In this document: positions 1-8,860 of the stretch, piece by piece
How positions within the stretch are numbered: the stretch's first letter is position 1
How the letters are laid out: every line of letters starts with the position of its first letter
Assembly (NCBI GenBank): GCA_029243245.1
Contig: JAQWSK010000004.1
Span: forward strand, 305,419-369,418
DNA length: 64,000 bases
Source: Flavobacteriaceae bacterium
GTDB lineage: Bacteria; Bacteroidota; Bacteroidia; Flavobacteriales; Flavobacteriaceae
Direction of reading: 5' to 3'
Notes under the pieces: generated by a model
Databases searched by the model: none
What the model was told of the DNA's origin: nothing
Seen by the model: the letters and a program-made list of their open reading frames with translations, nothing else
Translations under genes and position numbers: made by a program

Positions 1-344
1 TTATTAGTTGTATAGCCTTTTTTTTTATTGGAATTTATGGAGGTTTTATAAATGCTGGAATAGGGATAGTTATTATGTTTTTTTTAACTAGATATAATAG
101 GTTGTCTCTAATTAAAACAAATGCAGCTAAAGTTGCTTTAGTTGGAATTTATACTGCTGGTGCGTTAGCATTGTTTGCCTATAATAATAAAGTTAATTGG
201 ACTATGGGTCTCTGGCTTTCTTTTGGTACAATTTTCGGAGCCTGGTTTACTAGCCGATATTCTGTAAAAAAAGGGGAGAAGGTTATAAAAATTGCTTTAT
301 TAATTATGGTTGTGGTTATGGCAATTAAATTATGGTTCTTTTAA
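1..344 (+). CDS. Sulfite exporter TauE/SafE (TSUP) family permease, C-terminal part
   Basis: This is the 3' end of a membrane transporter gene that begins before the window. The frame is open from base 3, so the ATG at 75 is an internal methionine and not the start. Just before it the frame reads GIYGGFINAGIGI, the glycine-rich repeat typical of TauE/SafE (DUF81) permeases, followed by three hydrophobic segments. The family exports sulfite, sulfoacetate or other small organosulfur anions through the inner membrane. The substrate here cannot be told. The stop codon overlaps the stop of the convergent ribB gene by four bases (TTAA, 341-344), leaving no room for a terminator. Confidence 0.85.
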   Translation, partial: ISCIAFFFIGIYGGFINAGIGIVIMFFLTRYNRLSLIKTNAAKVALVGIYTAGALALFAYNNKVNWTMGLWLSFGTIFGAWFTSRYSVKKGEKVIKIALLIMVVVMAIKLWFF

Positions 345-1474
345 TAACTTACTTGGTCAATTATCTCTAATCCATAACCAGTTAATCCTATTCTAGGAAT
401 TCGTTTTGAATTACTTACCACTCTAAGTTTTCTAATGTTTAAATCATGTAATATTTGGGCTCCTATCCCAAAGTCCTTATAGTCCATTCTTAAAGGGGAA
501 ACTTGGTTTGTGATTTCTTTTTTTTGAATATTTTTTAATAAATTAATTCTAGATAAAAGGTTTTCACTTGATTCTTGATGATTAATAAATAAAATAGCAC
601 CTTTTTTTTCTTTATTTATTAATTGAAAAATATCATTAATACTTCTATCGGTGGCACCTGTTATAAGACCCAAAATATCATCATTAATTCTTGATGAATT
701 AATCCTTGTCAATACTGGTTCTGAACGCTTCCATTGACCAATAGAAAGGGCTAGATGAATTTGGCTATTTGTAGTTTGTTGATAAGCTCGTAATCTATAT
801 TTTCCAAACTTTGTTTCTATTTCTGTATCAACTTTTTTTAGAATTAAACTATCGTGTTCCATTCTGTAAGCAACTAGGTTTTCAATAGAAACTATTTTTA
901 AATTAAATTTTTTAGCAATTTTAACTAACTCAGGTAGTCTAGCCATAGAACCATTATCATTTATTATCTCAACTAAAACTCCAGCAGGTTTTAATCCAGC
1001 TAGCCTTGAAAAATCTATAGCAGCTTCTGTGTGACCAGTTCTTCTCAAAACGCCTCCCTCTTTTGCAATTAATGGAAAAACATGTCCAGGTTTAGATAGT
1101 TGATGAGGTTGAGTTGTATTATTAACTAATGCTTCTATTGTTTTAGATCTATCATATGCAGATATTCCGGTAGTAACACCATTTCCTTTTAAATCAACTG
1201 AAACTGTAAAAGCTGTTTCCAATGGATCTGTATTATTTGAGACCATTTTATCTAAACTTAATTCATAACACCTGTTTTCAGTTAATGGAACACAAACAAG
1301 TCCTCTTCCATGAGTAATCATAAAATTAACTAAATCAGGGGTTACTTTTTCAGCAGCACAAATAAAATCACCTTCATTTTCTCTATTTTCATCATCAACG
1401 ACAATTATAATTTTACCATTTTTAATATCTGTTATGGCTTCAGAAATTGTGTTTAATCCTAGTCGTTTTTTCAT
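341..1474 (-). CDS. ribB: 3,4-dihydroxy-2-butanone-4-phosphate synthase with degenerate GTP cyclohydrolase II domain
   Basis: A 377-residue RibBA-type protein of riboflavin biosynthesis. The N-terminal half (about 1-200) is a well-kept RibB domain: DDENRENEGDF near residue 27, HGRG near 55, and the PGHVFPL and RRTGHTEAA motifs. It should convert ribulose-5-phosphate to dihydroxybutanone phosphate. The C-terminal half (about 205-377) aligns with GTP cyclohydrolase II but lacks the three zinc cysteines (the SECLTGD...RCDCG region reads SSRINDD...TDRSIND) and the GRNIGL-like arginine motif, so cyclohydrolase activity is very unlikely. A separate ribA must exist elsewhere. It is the last gene of a tight reverse-strand run: its ATG overlaps the lptF/G-like stop by four bases. 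Confidence 0.88.
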   Translation of the reverse strand: MKKRLGLNTISEAITDIKNGKIIIVVDDENRENEGDFICAAEKVTPDLVNFMITHGRGLVCVPLTENRCYELSLDKMVSNNTDPLETAFTVSVDLKGNGVTTGISAYDRSKTIEALVNNTTQPHQLSKPGHVFPLIAKEGGVLRRTGHTEAAIDFSRLAGLKPAGVLVEIINDNGSMARLPELVKIAKKFNLKIVSIENLVAYRMEHDSLILKKVDTEIETKFGKYRLRAYQQTTNSQIHLALSIGQWKRSEPVLTRINSSRINDDILGLITGATDRSINDIFQLINKEKKGAILFINHQESSENLLSRINLLKNIQKKEITNQVSPLRMDYKDFGIGAQILHDLNIRKLRVVSNSKRIPRIGLTGYGLEIIDQVSY

Positions 1475-2925
1475 TGAATATTTTTTCCACCCATGTATTT
1501 AACATAAATTTTTTGAATTGGAACTATTATAGGATCTAAATTTATAAATCCTTTATCAGAAGATGCTCTATTTAGCAATAAAAAAGCAAAAGGAGCTAAT
1601 ATTATAGTGGAAACCCATGAAGCAAGTAATGGTGTAATACTATTATCTTCAGCCGCATTTTTACTAAAAAGGCCTATATAATGATAAATTAAAAATATAA
1701 CAACTGATAGAACTAGTGGTAATCCAAGACCTCCCTTTCTTATAATAGCTCCAAGAGAAGCGCCAATAATGAAAAGTAGGAATGAAGCAAATATTAATGT
1801 ATACTTATCATAAAGTGTTATTTTATGAAGATTTATTAATTTTTGGAATAAGAAAAAGTTACGCTTTTTACTCTCTAAGTTATTAATTGTACCTCTTAAT
1901 GCAGGAATTGATGTTCTTATAGCTTCTGCATATTTAAATTTCTTATCAACTTTCATAAATTCTAAAATATTTGACCGTAATAGTTTAGATAAACTAGAGC
2001 TGTCTTTATTAATTTTTGTAAGTTGAGAAAGTCCATTACTTTTATTAAAGTTTTCACTAAATAATTCTTTTTGTTCGTTTAATCCAAATTCCAGAGAATC
2101 TATACTTTCTTCTAATTGATTCACTTTTTGCATTCTATAGGTCGTTGTGTAGTCTTGAGCATCTAAATCTACATTATTAAACTGTGAAAGGTCAATATTC
2201 ATAGTATATTGCTCAAAATGTACTTTTGCGAAAGGATATTTATTACGTTCAGTTATATCTTTTGGAATGAGATCCTCATACCTATAACCATTGTATAAAA
2301 CCATTTGTAGCATTGCATCTGTAGTTTCACTCTTTAATTCGCCTGATTCTGCTTTTATAACAATTCTATTTCTGTTGTCTGAACTTTTTTCATGTATGAT
2401 AATATCCTTTAGTAATTGATTATTATCACCATATTTACTCATAACTTTTATTGTCATTTGACCTAAATCATTAAAAACCCCTTCTCTAATTACCAAAGCA
2501 GGTTTTAACTTTGCAATATTTTTTCTAAGATTGTAGGACTTTAATTCACCATAAGGAATTATATGGTTTGCAAAAAAGTAAGTTCCGATTCCTAAAAAAA
2601 GATGAAATAAAACCAATGCTAACATAGCTCTTTGTAATGAAATTCCAGTAGCCTTCATGGCTACAAATTCATAATTCTCAGCTAAAGACCCGTAGGTCAT
2701 TAAAGAGGCTAATAAAACTGAAAGGGGGAGTACTAGTGGAACTAGCTTTGGGGAATAGTAAATTAAAAACTTGAATATTGTAATAAAATCTAAACCTTTT
2801 CCAGCTAATTCATCTACATATAACCAAAATGCTTGAATTATAAATATTAGCATGCAAATAGCAAAAACTGAAACTAATCTAGTAGTGTATAATTTTAAAA
2901 GATATAAATCAATTATTTTAAGCAT
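1471..2925 (-). CDS. LptF/LptG family (YjgP/YjgQ) lipopolysaccharide export permease
   Basis: A 484-residue inner-membrane protein with the LptF/LptG layout: three N-terminal hydrophobic segments (about 10-33, 52-72 and 95-120), a large polar periplasmic part (about 130-370), and three C-terminal hydrophobic segments (about 375-455). The N-terminus (DLYLLKLY) and the periplasmic start (REGVFND) resemble family members. The family works with LptB and LptC to pull lipopolysaccharide from the inner membrane toward the outer membrane. A coiled-coil-like, charged insertion at about 260-330 lengthens the periplasmic domain, as is common in Bacteroidota. Its start codon overlaps the lolA-like stop by one base (TAATG), so the two are probably co-translated. 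I cannot decide between LptF and LptG. Confidence 0.85.
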   Translation of the reverse strand: MLKIIDLYLLKLYTTRLVSVFAICMLIFIIQAFWLYVDELAGKGLDFITIFKFLIYYSPKLVPLVLPLSVLLASLMTYGSLAENYEFVAMKATGISLQRAMLALVLFHLFLGIGTYFFANHIIPYGELKSYNLRKNIAKLKPALVIREGVFNDLGQMTIKVMSKYGDNNQLLKDIIIHEKSSDNRNRIVIKAESGELKSETTDAMLQMVLYNGYRYEDLIPKDITERNKYPFAKVHFEQYTMNIDLSQFNNVDLDAQDYTTTYRMQKVNQLEESIDSLEFGLNEQKELFSENFNKSNGLSQLTKINKDSSSLSKLLRSNILEFMKVDKKFKYAEAIRTSIPALRGTINNLESKKRNFFLFQKLINLHKITLYDKYTLIFASFLLFIIGASLGAIIRKGGLGLPLVLSVVIFLIYHYIGLFSKNAAEDNSITPLLASWVSTIILAPFAFLLLNRASSDKGFINLDPIIVPIQKIYVKYMGGKNIQ

Positions 2926-3569
2926 TAGTTTATATAATATTCAGGGTAGTCTGCTTTATTAAAATAAAAAAATTCAATAGGTATTTTTTTATTGACTATG
3001 AAATTTTCAATCGTAAGGGTTGTAGTTGTTCTTTGTCTTCCTATTTCAATTAACCTATATATGTTTTTAGTTTTAAGATTAATTCCAAGAAGAATGTATT
3101 TTATGTCTAAACTTTCTTCTGATGGAATTAATTTAATATATTGAATATTATCCCCTCTAACATTTTGAAGTATATCCCAATGAAAATCATAGCCAGATTT
3201 ATACACCTCTATTAACGTGGTAGGATTCACAATAATATCATCATTTTGATCAGGACTAGTGATTAAAACTTCTTCATTTTCAGGTATAATAGTGTACAGA
3301 TCTTTACCGTCAAATAATTGACTGACGTCTGTTGTAGTTAATCTATATTTGCTACCAGAAACAAAAATTTTTCCATTACTTTCTTGCCTTATATTCTCCT
3401 GAGAATTTTCCAACATGTATTTAAATGTGAATTCATAATTATTATAATTACTCATCTTAAGTGACACATCATCTAAAAGTTTTTTAGCTTTTAAAGAAGT
3501 TTGACTATAAAGGTTAATTGATAGAATAAAAAGTAAACCAAATAAAATTAATTTTCTAAATACTTTCAT
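2925..3569 (-). CDS. LolA-like outer-membrane lipoprotein carrier protein
   Basis: About 214 residues from the ATG at 3569. The ORF could open two codons earlier at a TTG, but the ATG directly precedes a good signal peptide (KVFRKL, then LILFGLLFILSINLYSQ). The mature part follows the LolA pattern: an early YNNYEFTFKYML strand, GKIFVSGSKYRL, a short LFDGKDLYTIIPE hairpin, and alternating beta strands to the end. LolA carries lipoproteins through the periplasm from LolCDE to the outer membrane. Sitting between ftsK and an LPS export permease, it belongs to an envelope-biogenesis run. Its start lies inside the last codons of ftsK (14-base overlap), which suggests translational coupling. Confidence 0.82.
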   Translation of the reverse strand: MKVFRKLILFGLLFILSINLYSQTSLKAKKLLDDVSLKMSNYNNYEFTFKYMLENSQENIRQESNGKIFVSGSKYRLTTTDVSQLFDGKDLYTIIPENEEVLITSPDQNDDIIVNPTTLIEVYKSGYDFHWDILQNVRGDNIQYIKLIPSEESLDIKYILLGINLKTKNIYRLIEIGRQRTTTTLTIENFIVNKKIPIEFFYFNKADYPEYYIN

Positions 3570-5862
3570 TGTCAAGATGAGTGCTTAAATGATTTAAATC
3601 TGAAATTAAAACTTGTCTAGCTTTACTTCCTTCAAAGGAGCCAACAATTCCAGCTGCTTCCATCTGATCTATAATACGTCCAGCTCTATTATAACCTAAT
3701 TTTAATTTCCTTTGCAATAAAGAAGCTGATCCTTGCTGAGCGATCACAATTACTTCAGCTGCTTCTCTGAATAATACATCTCTATCAGAGGTATCTATAT
3801 CTAAAGAACTAATGCTATCATCATTGATATACTCAGGAAGTATGTATGCATCGCTATACCCGTTTTGAGAACCTATATAATCAGCTATTTGATTAACTTC
3901 TGGTGTGTCTACAAAAGCACATTGAATCCTTGAGAGCTCATTTCCTTGAGTGTAAAGCATATCACCTCGTCCTATTAATTGGTCAGCACCACCGCTATCT
4001 AAAATTGTTCTAGAATCTATCTTCGACGTAACCCTAAATGCTATTCTAGCAGGAAAATTCGCTTTAATAATTCCTGTAATGACATTAACAGAAGGCCTTT
4101 GAGTTGCTATAATTAAATGAATTCCAACTGCTCGGGCTAATTGAGCTAATCGCGCTATAGGAGTTTCTACTTCCTTTCCCGCTGTCATAATTAAATCAGC
4201 AAATTCATCTACAACTAATACTATATATGATAAATATTTATATCCCTCATTTGGATTTAGTTTTCTGTTTTTAAATTTTTTATTGTATTCAATTATATTT
4301 CTACACATTGCATTTTTTAACAGCTCATAGCGGTTATCCATTTCAATACACAATGAATTCAGAGTATTAATAACTTTACTATTATCAGTTATTATGGGGT
4401 CATTACTATCAGGTAATTTTGCTAAATAATGTCTTTCAATCTTATTATAAATTGTTAATTCAACTTTTTTAGGATCAACTAAAACAAATTTAACCTCTGC
4501 AGGGTGTTTTTTGTATAGTAGTGATGTTAATACAGCATTTAAACCTACTGATTTTCCTTGGCCTGTTGCTCCAGCCATAAGTAAATGAGGCATCTTCGTA
4601 AGATCAACAACAAATGTTTCATTACTTATTGTTTTGCCCAATGCAATTGGAAGCTCCATCTCTGCATTTTGAAACTTAGTTGATGCTATTACAGATTTCA
4701 TTGATACAATACTTGGGTTTTGGTTTGGAACTTCAATACCTATAGTTCCCTTTCCTGGAATAGGTGCAATAATTCTTATACCAAGAGCAGAAAGAGATAA
4801 AGCAATGTCATCTTCGAGATTTTTTATTTTTGAAATTCTGATTCCAGCCTCTGGAACAATTTCATAAAGTGTTACAGTAGGGCCAATTGTTGCTTTAATT
4901 TGAGCAATTCCAATTTTATAATTTTTTAGAGTGTCTACAATTTTTATTTTATTCTCCTCTAATTCTTCTTGATTTATAGTAATTCCAGTATTTGGATAAT
5001 CCTTAAGTAAATCTATAGATGGCATTTTAAATCTACTCAATTCAAGTGTTGGATCAAATTCACCATGCTTTTGTACTAGCTTTTCAGATAATTTTTCTTC
5101 AGAATCTTGATGAGTTTTTTCAATTTGAATTTTTAAATGATTTTCATCATTCTTATTTATGTCAATATCTTTTTCATTTATATCGATTAAATCATCTTTT
5201 TCATAATGAATTTCGTCAGACTTTGTTGAATCTAAGGTAGACTTATCATTCTCAATCAATTCTTCATTATGAATGTTAAAATTTTCATTAATTATTGTAT
5301 CTGATTTTTTAAAATATTCATAGACTTTTTCAGGGGTAAACTTCCAATGAAAAACAATTATGCATAAAAAATAAAAACCCATAATAGAGCTAAAACCTAT
5401 CATTCCGACATAGTCAGTTATAAAATTAGATAACTCATAACCAATAACACCATCAATTATAGGAGACTTGTCATGAAAAAAGCTTAGTAAAAGAGAGCTA
5501 AATAATAAATAGTTTAGTCCCCAAGACCATTTAATTATTAAACTTTTTTTCGAAGTATTAAAAAACAGAACTGATCCAGTAATAAAAGTCAAGTAACTAA
5601 TAATATATGATGAAACACCAAAGAGATTAAATATAAAAAAGTGCCCTAGCCAAGCACCAATCTTACTTAAAATATTTTCAGTTTGAACATCACGATCTTG
5701 AAATGATGTTAGTGTTGATTGATCAACCTCCCAGGTTATAAGATAAGATGTAAAAGACAGAAAAAGTATTAGGCTTATTAAAATCAAAAAACTTCCCAAA
5801 ATAATAGTTCTTTGTCTAATAGTTTCTTTGGAAGTTGAATTCTTGTTTTTGCTTAAAGCCAT
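3556..5862 (-). CDS. ftsK: DNA translocase FtsK/SpoIIIE family
   Basis: A 768-residue FtsK. The first 180 residues hold four hydrophobic segments that anchor it at the septum. Residues about 190-270 are a polar, acidic linker, short compared with E. coli. The motor follows, with Walker A GATGQGKS near 430, a Walker B region with VVDEFADL near 550, and the ATQRPSVNVITG motif. The C-terminal 70 residues form the gamma winged helix (EAAEVIVIAQQGSASLLQRKL...GRIIDQMEAAGIVG), which reads KOPS-like polar sequences. Its role is to pump the chromosome ends apart at division and activate dimer resolution. It is the first gene of the ftsK-lolA-lptF/G-ribB run. Confidence 0.96.
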   Translation of the reverse strand: MALSKNKNSTSKETIRQRTIILGSFLILISLILFLSFTSYLITWEVDQSTLTSFQDRDVQTENILSKIGAWLGHFFIFNLFGVSSYIISYLTFITGSVLFFNTSKKSLIIKWSWGLNYLLFSSLLLSFFHDKSPIIDGVIGYELSNFITDYVGMIGFSSIMGFYFLCIIVFHWKFTPEKVYEYFKKSDTIINENFNIHNEELIENDKSTLDSTKSDEIHYEKDDLIDINEKDIDINKNDENHLKIQIEKTHQDSEEKLSEKLVQKHGEFDPTLELSRFKMPSIDLLKDYPNTGITINQEELEENKIKIVDTLKNYKIGIAQIKATIGPTVTLYEIVPEAGIRISKIKNLEDDIALSLSALGIRIIAPIPGKGTIGIEVPNQNPSIVSMKSVIASTKFQNAEMELPIALGKTISNETFVVDLTKMPHLLMAGATGQGKSVGLNAVLTSLLYKKHPAEVKFVLVDPKKVELTIYNKIERHYLAKLPDSNDPIITDNSKVINTLNSLCIEMDNRYELLKNAMCRNIIEYNKKFKNRKLNPNEGYKYLSYIVLVVDEFADLIMTAGKEVETPIARLAQLARAVGIHLIIATQRPSVNVITGIIKANFPARIAFRVTSKIDSRTILDSGGADQLIGRGDMLYTQGNELSRIQCAFVDTPEVNQIADYIGSQNGYSDAYILPEYINDDSISSLDIDTSDRDVLFREAAEVIVIAQQGSASLLQRKLKLGYNRAGRIIDQMEAAGIVGSFEGSKARQVLISDLNHLSTHLDNESI

Positions 5863-5947
5863 TTGGTTTTCTAGTATATCAAAATTTTAGTAACAAAAAT
5901 ACAAATTAGTAATGATTTGATTTGTTTTCAATGTTTATTTATGAACA

Positions 5948-7378
5948 CTATTTTAAAGAACGTATTTTTATCTTTAATGCAGCATAAAGAAGAGTAGTGA
6001 AAGGACTTATCCAATTAAAAATTGCATAAACAAAATATTCACCAACACCAACATTAAGTACACTTGAATGATATGCACCACATGTGTTCCACGGAATTAG
6101 TGCAGAGGTAACAGTTCCTGAATCTTCAAGTGTTCTGCTTAGATTTTCTGGTGCTAGATTTCGGTCTTTATATGCTTTAGAAAACATTTTACCTGGAATC
6201 ACAATTGCTAAATACTGATCTGAAGCGGTTAGGTTAACTGTTAAACATGTTGCGACTGTACTAGCAAATAGCTGAAAAGTATTTTTAGCCCAATTTAAAA
6301 GCGCATTAGTGATTGAAGATAATGCCCCAATAGCCTCCATTACTCCTCCAAAAACCATTGCACATATTATAAGCCATATAGTATCTAACATTCCCTTCAT
6401 TCCTCCTGATGAAAAAAGATCATATAAAAGAGTGTTGTCAGTTTCTATTTGACTACTAACAGTAATAGCATTTAAGATCCCTTTATATGCACTTGAAAAA
6501 CTATAAATTTTTTCTCCACTTAAAGCTAAAACAATATCAGGTTGAAATATTAAAGCGAAAACTGCGCCTAAAATTGTTCCTGCTAAAAGGGCTATAAGTG
6601 GTGGGGTTTTTTTTGAAATTAAAAAAATAACAAATGCTGGCACTATAAAAAGCCAATAATTGATATTAAACTTTAATTCTATTTGATTTAGTAAATTTAA
6701 AATATCTGCAGCTCCTTTTTGTTCTTGGAAAAATCCAAGCATTACAAATGTTAATATTGTTATAATAATACTAGGAATAGTAGTTAAGGTCATGTATCTG
6801 ATATGTGTAAATAAGTCACCACCAGCCATTGCAGGAGCTAAATTTGTAGTATCACTTAATGGGGAGAGTTTATCTCCAAAATATGCTCCAGATATAACAG
6901 CGCCTGCTATCATTCCAGGAGGTAATCCTAATGCTTTTCCTACTCCTATTAATGCTATTCCAACTGTAGCTGAAGTTGTCCAACTACTTCCCGTAGCTAA
7001 TGAAATTATTGAACATATTATAATACACGATGGAAGAAATATAGAAGGATGCAATACTTTTAACCCGTAGTAAATCATAGCGGGAATTATTCCACTTGCA
7101 AGCCATGTTCCAGCTAATGCTCCCACAAAAAGTAAAATTAGAATTGCACCTGCAACGGATTGAAAATTGTCAGCAACTTTAATCAACATATTTTTATAGG
7201 ATATATTATGATAAAAGCCAATAATTGCAGCAATGGCACCTCCAATTAATAAAATAAATTGATTTGATCCAGACAATGCATCATCTCCAAAAACAAATAC
7301 ATTGTATGCTAATAGCATAATAAGTATTATTAGTGGTATTAAGGATGAGAAAAGAGAAAGTGATTTTGCTTTGTTCAA
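5948..7378 (-). CDS. nhaC: Na+/H+ antiporter NhaC family
   Basis: A 476-residue protein with about 11-12 hydrophobic segments. The family signature is clear: GAVISGAYFGDKLSPLSDT near residues 160-180, and a second conserved polar stretch in the C-terminal half (SGTVTSALIPWNTCGAYH). NhaC antiporters expel sodium in exchange for protons across the inner membrane, which suits a saline habitat. The start is a TTG at 7376-7378; no in-frame ATG lies between the upstream stop and the first membrane helix. The gene diverges from lpdA across an 81-base gap, in which I found no full TTG/TAnnTTTG promoter. Confidence 0.9.
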   Translation of the reverse strand: MNKAKSLSLFSSLIPLIILIMLLAYNVFVFGDDALSGSNQFILLIGGAIAAIIGFYHNISYKNMLIKVADNFQSVAGAILILLFVGALAGTWLASGIIPAMIYYGLKVLHPSIFLPSCIIICSIISLATGSSWTTSATVGIALIGVGKALGLPPGMIAGAVISGAYFGDKLSPLSDTTNLAPAMAGGDLFTHIRYMTLTTIPSIIITILTFVMLGFFQEQKGAADILNLLNQIELKFNINYWLFIVPAFVIFLISKKTPPLIALLAGTILGAVFALIFQPDIVLALSGEKIYSFSSAYKGILNAITVSSQIETDNTLLYDLFSSGGMKGMLDTIWLIICAMVFGGVMEAIGALSSITNALLNWAKNTFQLFASTVATCLTVNLTASDQYLAIVIPGKMFSKAYKDRNLAPENLSRTLEDSGTVTSALIPWNTCGAYHSSVLNVGVGEYFVYAIFNWISPFTTLLYAALKIKIRSLK

Positions 7379-7459
7379 AATTTTTAATTTAAGATTATGT
7401 CTAATTGTACAATGTTAAGAATTTTCTAACTAATTTTACATTATAATTAAACGGATACT

Positions 7460-8860
7460 ATGAACTCATACGATGTTACTGTAATTGGCTCTGGTCCTGG
7501 AGGATATGTTGCTGCAATAAGATGTTCTCAATTGGGACTTAAAACAGCTCTAATTGAAAAATATAATTCTTTAGGAGGTACTTGTTTAAACGTTGGATGT
7601 ATTCCTTCAAAATCTTTACTTGACTCATCACATCATTATGAGGAAGCTAAAAAAAATTTTAACACCCATGGAATCGAAATTTCAGGAGATATAAAAGTTA
7701 ATCTTGAAAAAATGATTTCTCGAAAACAGTCTGTTGTTGATCAAACGACTAAGGGTATTGATTATTTAATGAATAAAAATAAAATTGATGTTTTTCATGG
7801 CGTAGGCAGTTTTGAAGATTCAACTCACATAAAAGTCACATCTGATAAATCTGAAGTTCTTGAAACTAAAAATACAATAATTGCTACTGGATCTAAGCCA
7901 ACAAGTTTACCTTTTGCATCAGTCGATAAAGAAAGAATAATTACTTCTACAGAAGCACTTTCATTAAAAGAAATCCCTAAACATATGATTATAATAGGTG
8001 GAGGTGTTATAGGACTTGAATTGGGTCAGGTGTATTGCCGATTAGGTTCTGAAGTATCTATTGTAGAATATGCAGATCGTATTGTACCAATAATGGACAT
8101 TAGTGTTTCCAAGGAACTAACTAAGGTTTTAAAAAAACAAGGTGTAAAATTTTATTTATCACATTCTGTAACTAAAGTTGATCGTTTGAAGAACGGAGTA
8201 ATTGTAAAAGCAATAGATAAGGATAAATCTGAAGTTGCCTTTGAGGGTGATTACTGCCTTGTTTCTGTTGGAAGAAGGCCATACACTAATGGTTTAAATG
8301 TAGAATCTGCTGGTGTAGAAATAAATGAAAAGGGGCAAATTATTGTAAATCATAAACTTCAATCAAGTAATCCAAATATTTATGCAATAGGTGATGTTGT
8401 TAGAGGGGCAATGTTAGCTCATAAAGCTGAAGAGGAGGGGGTTATGGTTGCTGAAATTATAGCTGGTCAAAAACCTCATATTGACTATAATCTTATTCCA
8501 AATGTCATCTATACATGGCCAGAAGTTTCTTCAGTTGGAAAAACAGAAGAAATGCTGAAATCTGAAGGAATTAATTATAAAGTTGGTCAATTCCCTATGA
8601 GAGCTTTAGGTCGAGCTAGAGCAAGTATGGATACGGATGGTTTTGTTAAAATCTTAGCTGATTCTGAAACTGATGAAGTGTTAGGAGTTCATATGGTTGG
8701 AGCTAGAGTTGCTGACCTTATTGCAGAAGCTGTTACAGCCATGGAGTTTAGAGCTTCAGCTGAGGATATTTCTAGAATGAGCCACTCTCATCCAACATAT
8801 GCCGAAGCAGTAAAGGAAGCTGCTCTTGCCGCTACTGATAACCGTCCGCTACATATTTAG
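7460..8860 (+). CDS. lpdA: Dihydrolipoyl dehydrogenase (E3)
   Basis: A 466-residue flavoprotein disulfide reductase. The FAD-binding GSGPGGYVAA opens the protein. The redox pair is in GGTCLNVGCIPSK near residues 40-52, an NAD-binding GGGVIGLELG lies near 175, the second FAD contact is YAIGDVV near 310, and the catalytic histidine is in HSHPTYAEAVKEAA near 440. It reoxidises the lipoamide of the pyruvate and 2-oxoglutarate dehydrogenase complexes or of the glycine cleavage system. The other subunits are not in this window. Its TAG stop overlaps the argH stop by four bases (TTAG, 8857-8860). Confidence 0.97.
   Translation: MNSYDVTVIGSGPGGYVAAIRCSQLGLKTALIEKYNSLGGTCLNVGCIPSKSLLDSSHHYEEAKKNFNTHGIEISGDIKVNLEKMISRKQSVVDQTTKGIDYLMNKNKIDVFHGVGSFEDSTHIKVTSDKSEVLETKNTIIATGSKPTSLPFASVDKERIITSTEALSLKEIPKHMIIIGGGVIGLELGQVYCRLGSEVSIVEYADRIVPIMDISVSKELTKVLKKQGVKFYLSHSVTKVDRLKNGVIVKAIDKDKSEVAFEGDYCLVSVGRRPYTNGLNVESAGVEINEKGQIIVNHKLQSSNPNIYAIGDVVRGAMLAHKAEEEGVMVAEIIAGQKPHIDYNLIPNVIYTWPEVSSVGKTEEMLKSEGINYKVGQFPMRALGRARASMDTDGFVKILADSETDEVLGVHMVGARVADLIAEAVTAMEFRASAEDISRMSHSHPTYAEAVKEAALAATDNRPLHI

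Noticed and set aside
75..344. Complete 89-residue membrane protein
   Set aside because: The frame is open back to the window edge and reads as TauE/SafE before the ATG, so it is the tail of a longer gene.
5046..5240. Forward reading frame inside ftsK
   Set aside because: It mirrors the acidic linker of ftsK on the other strand and has no features of a real protein.
6792..7070. 92-codon forward frame inside nhaC
   Set aside because: It is antisense to conserved membrane helices of nhaC and has a biased Ala/Pro composition typical of shadows.
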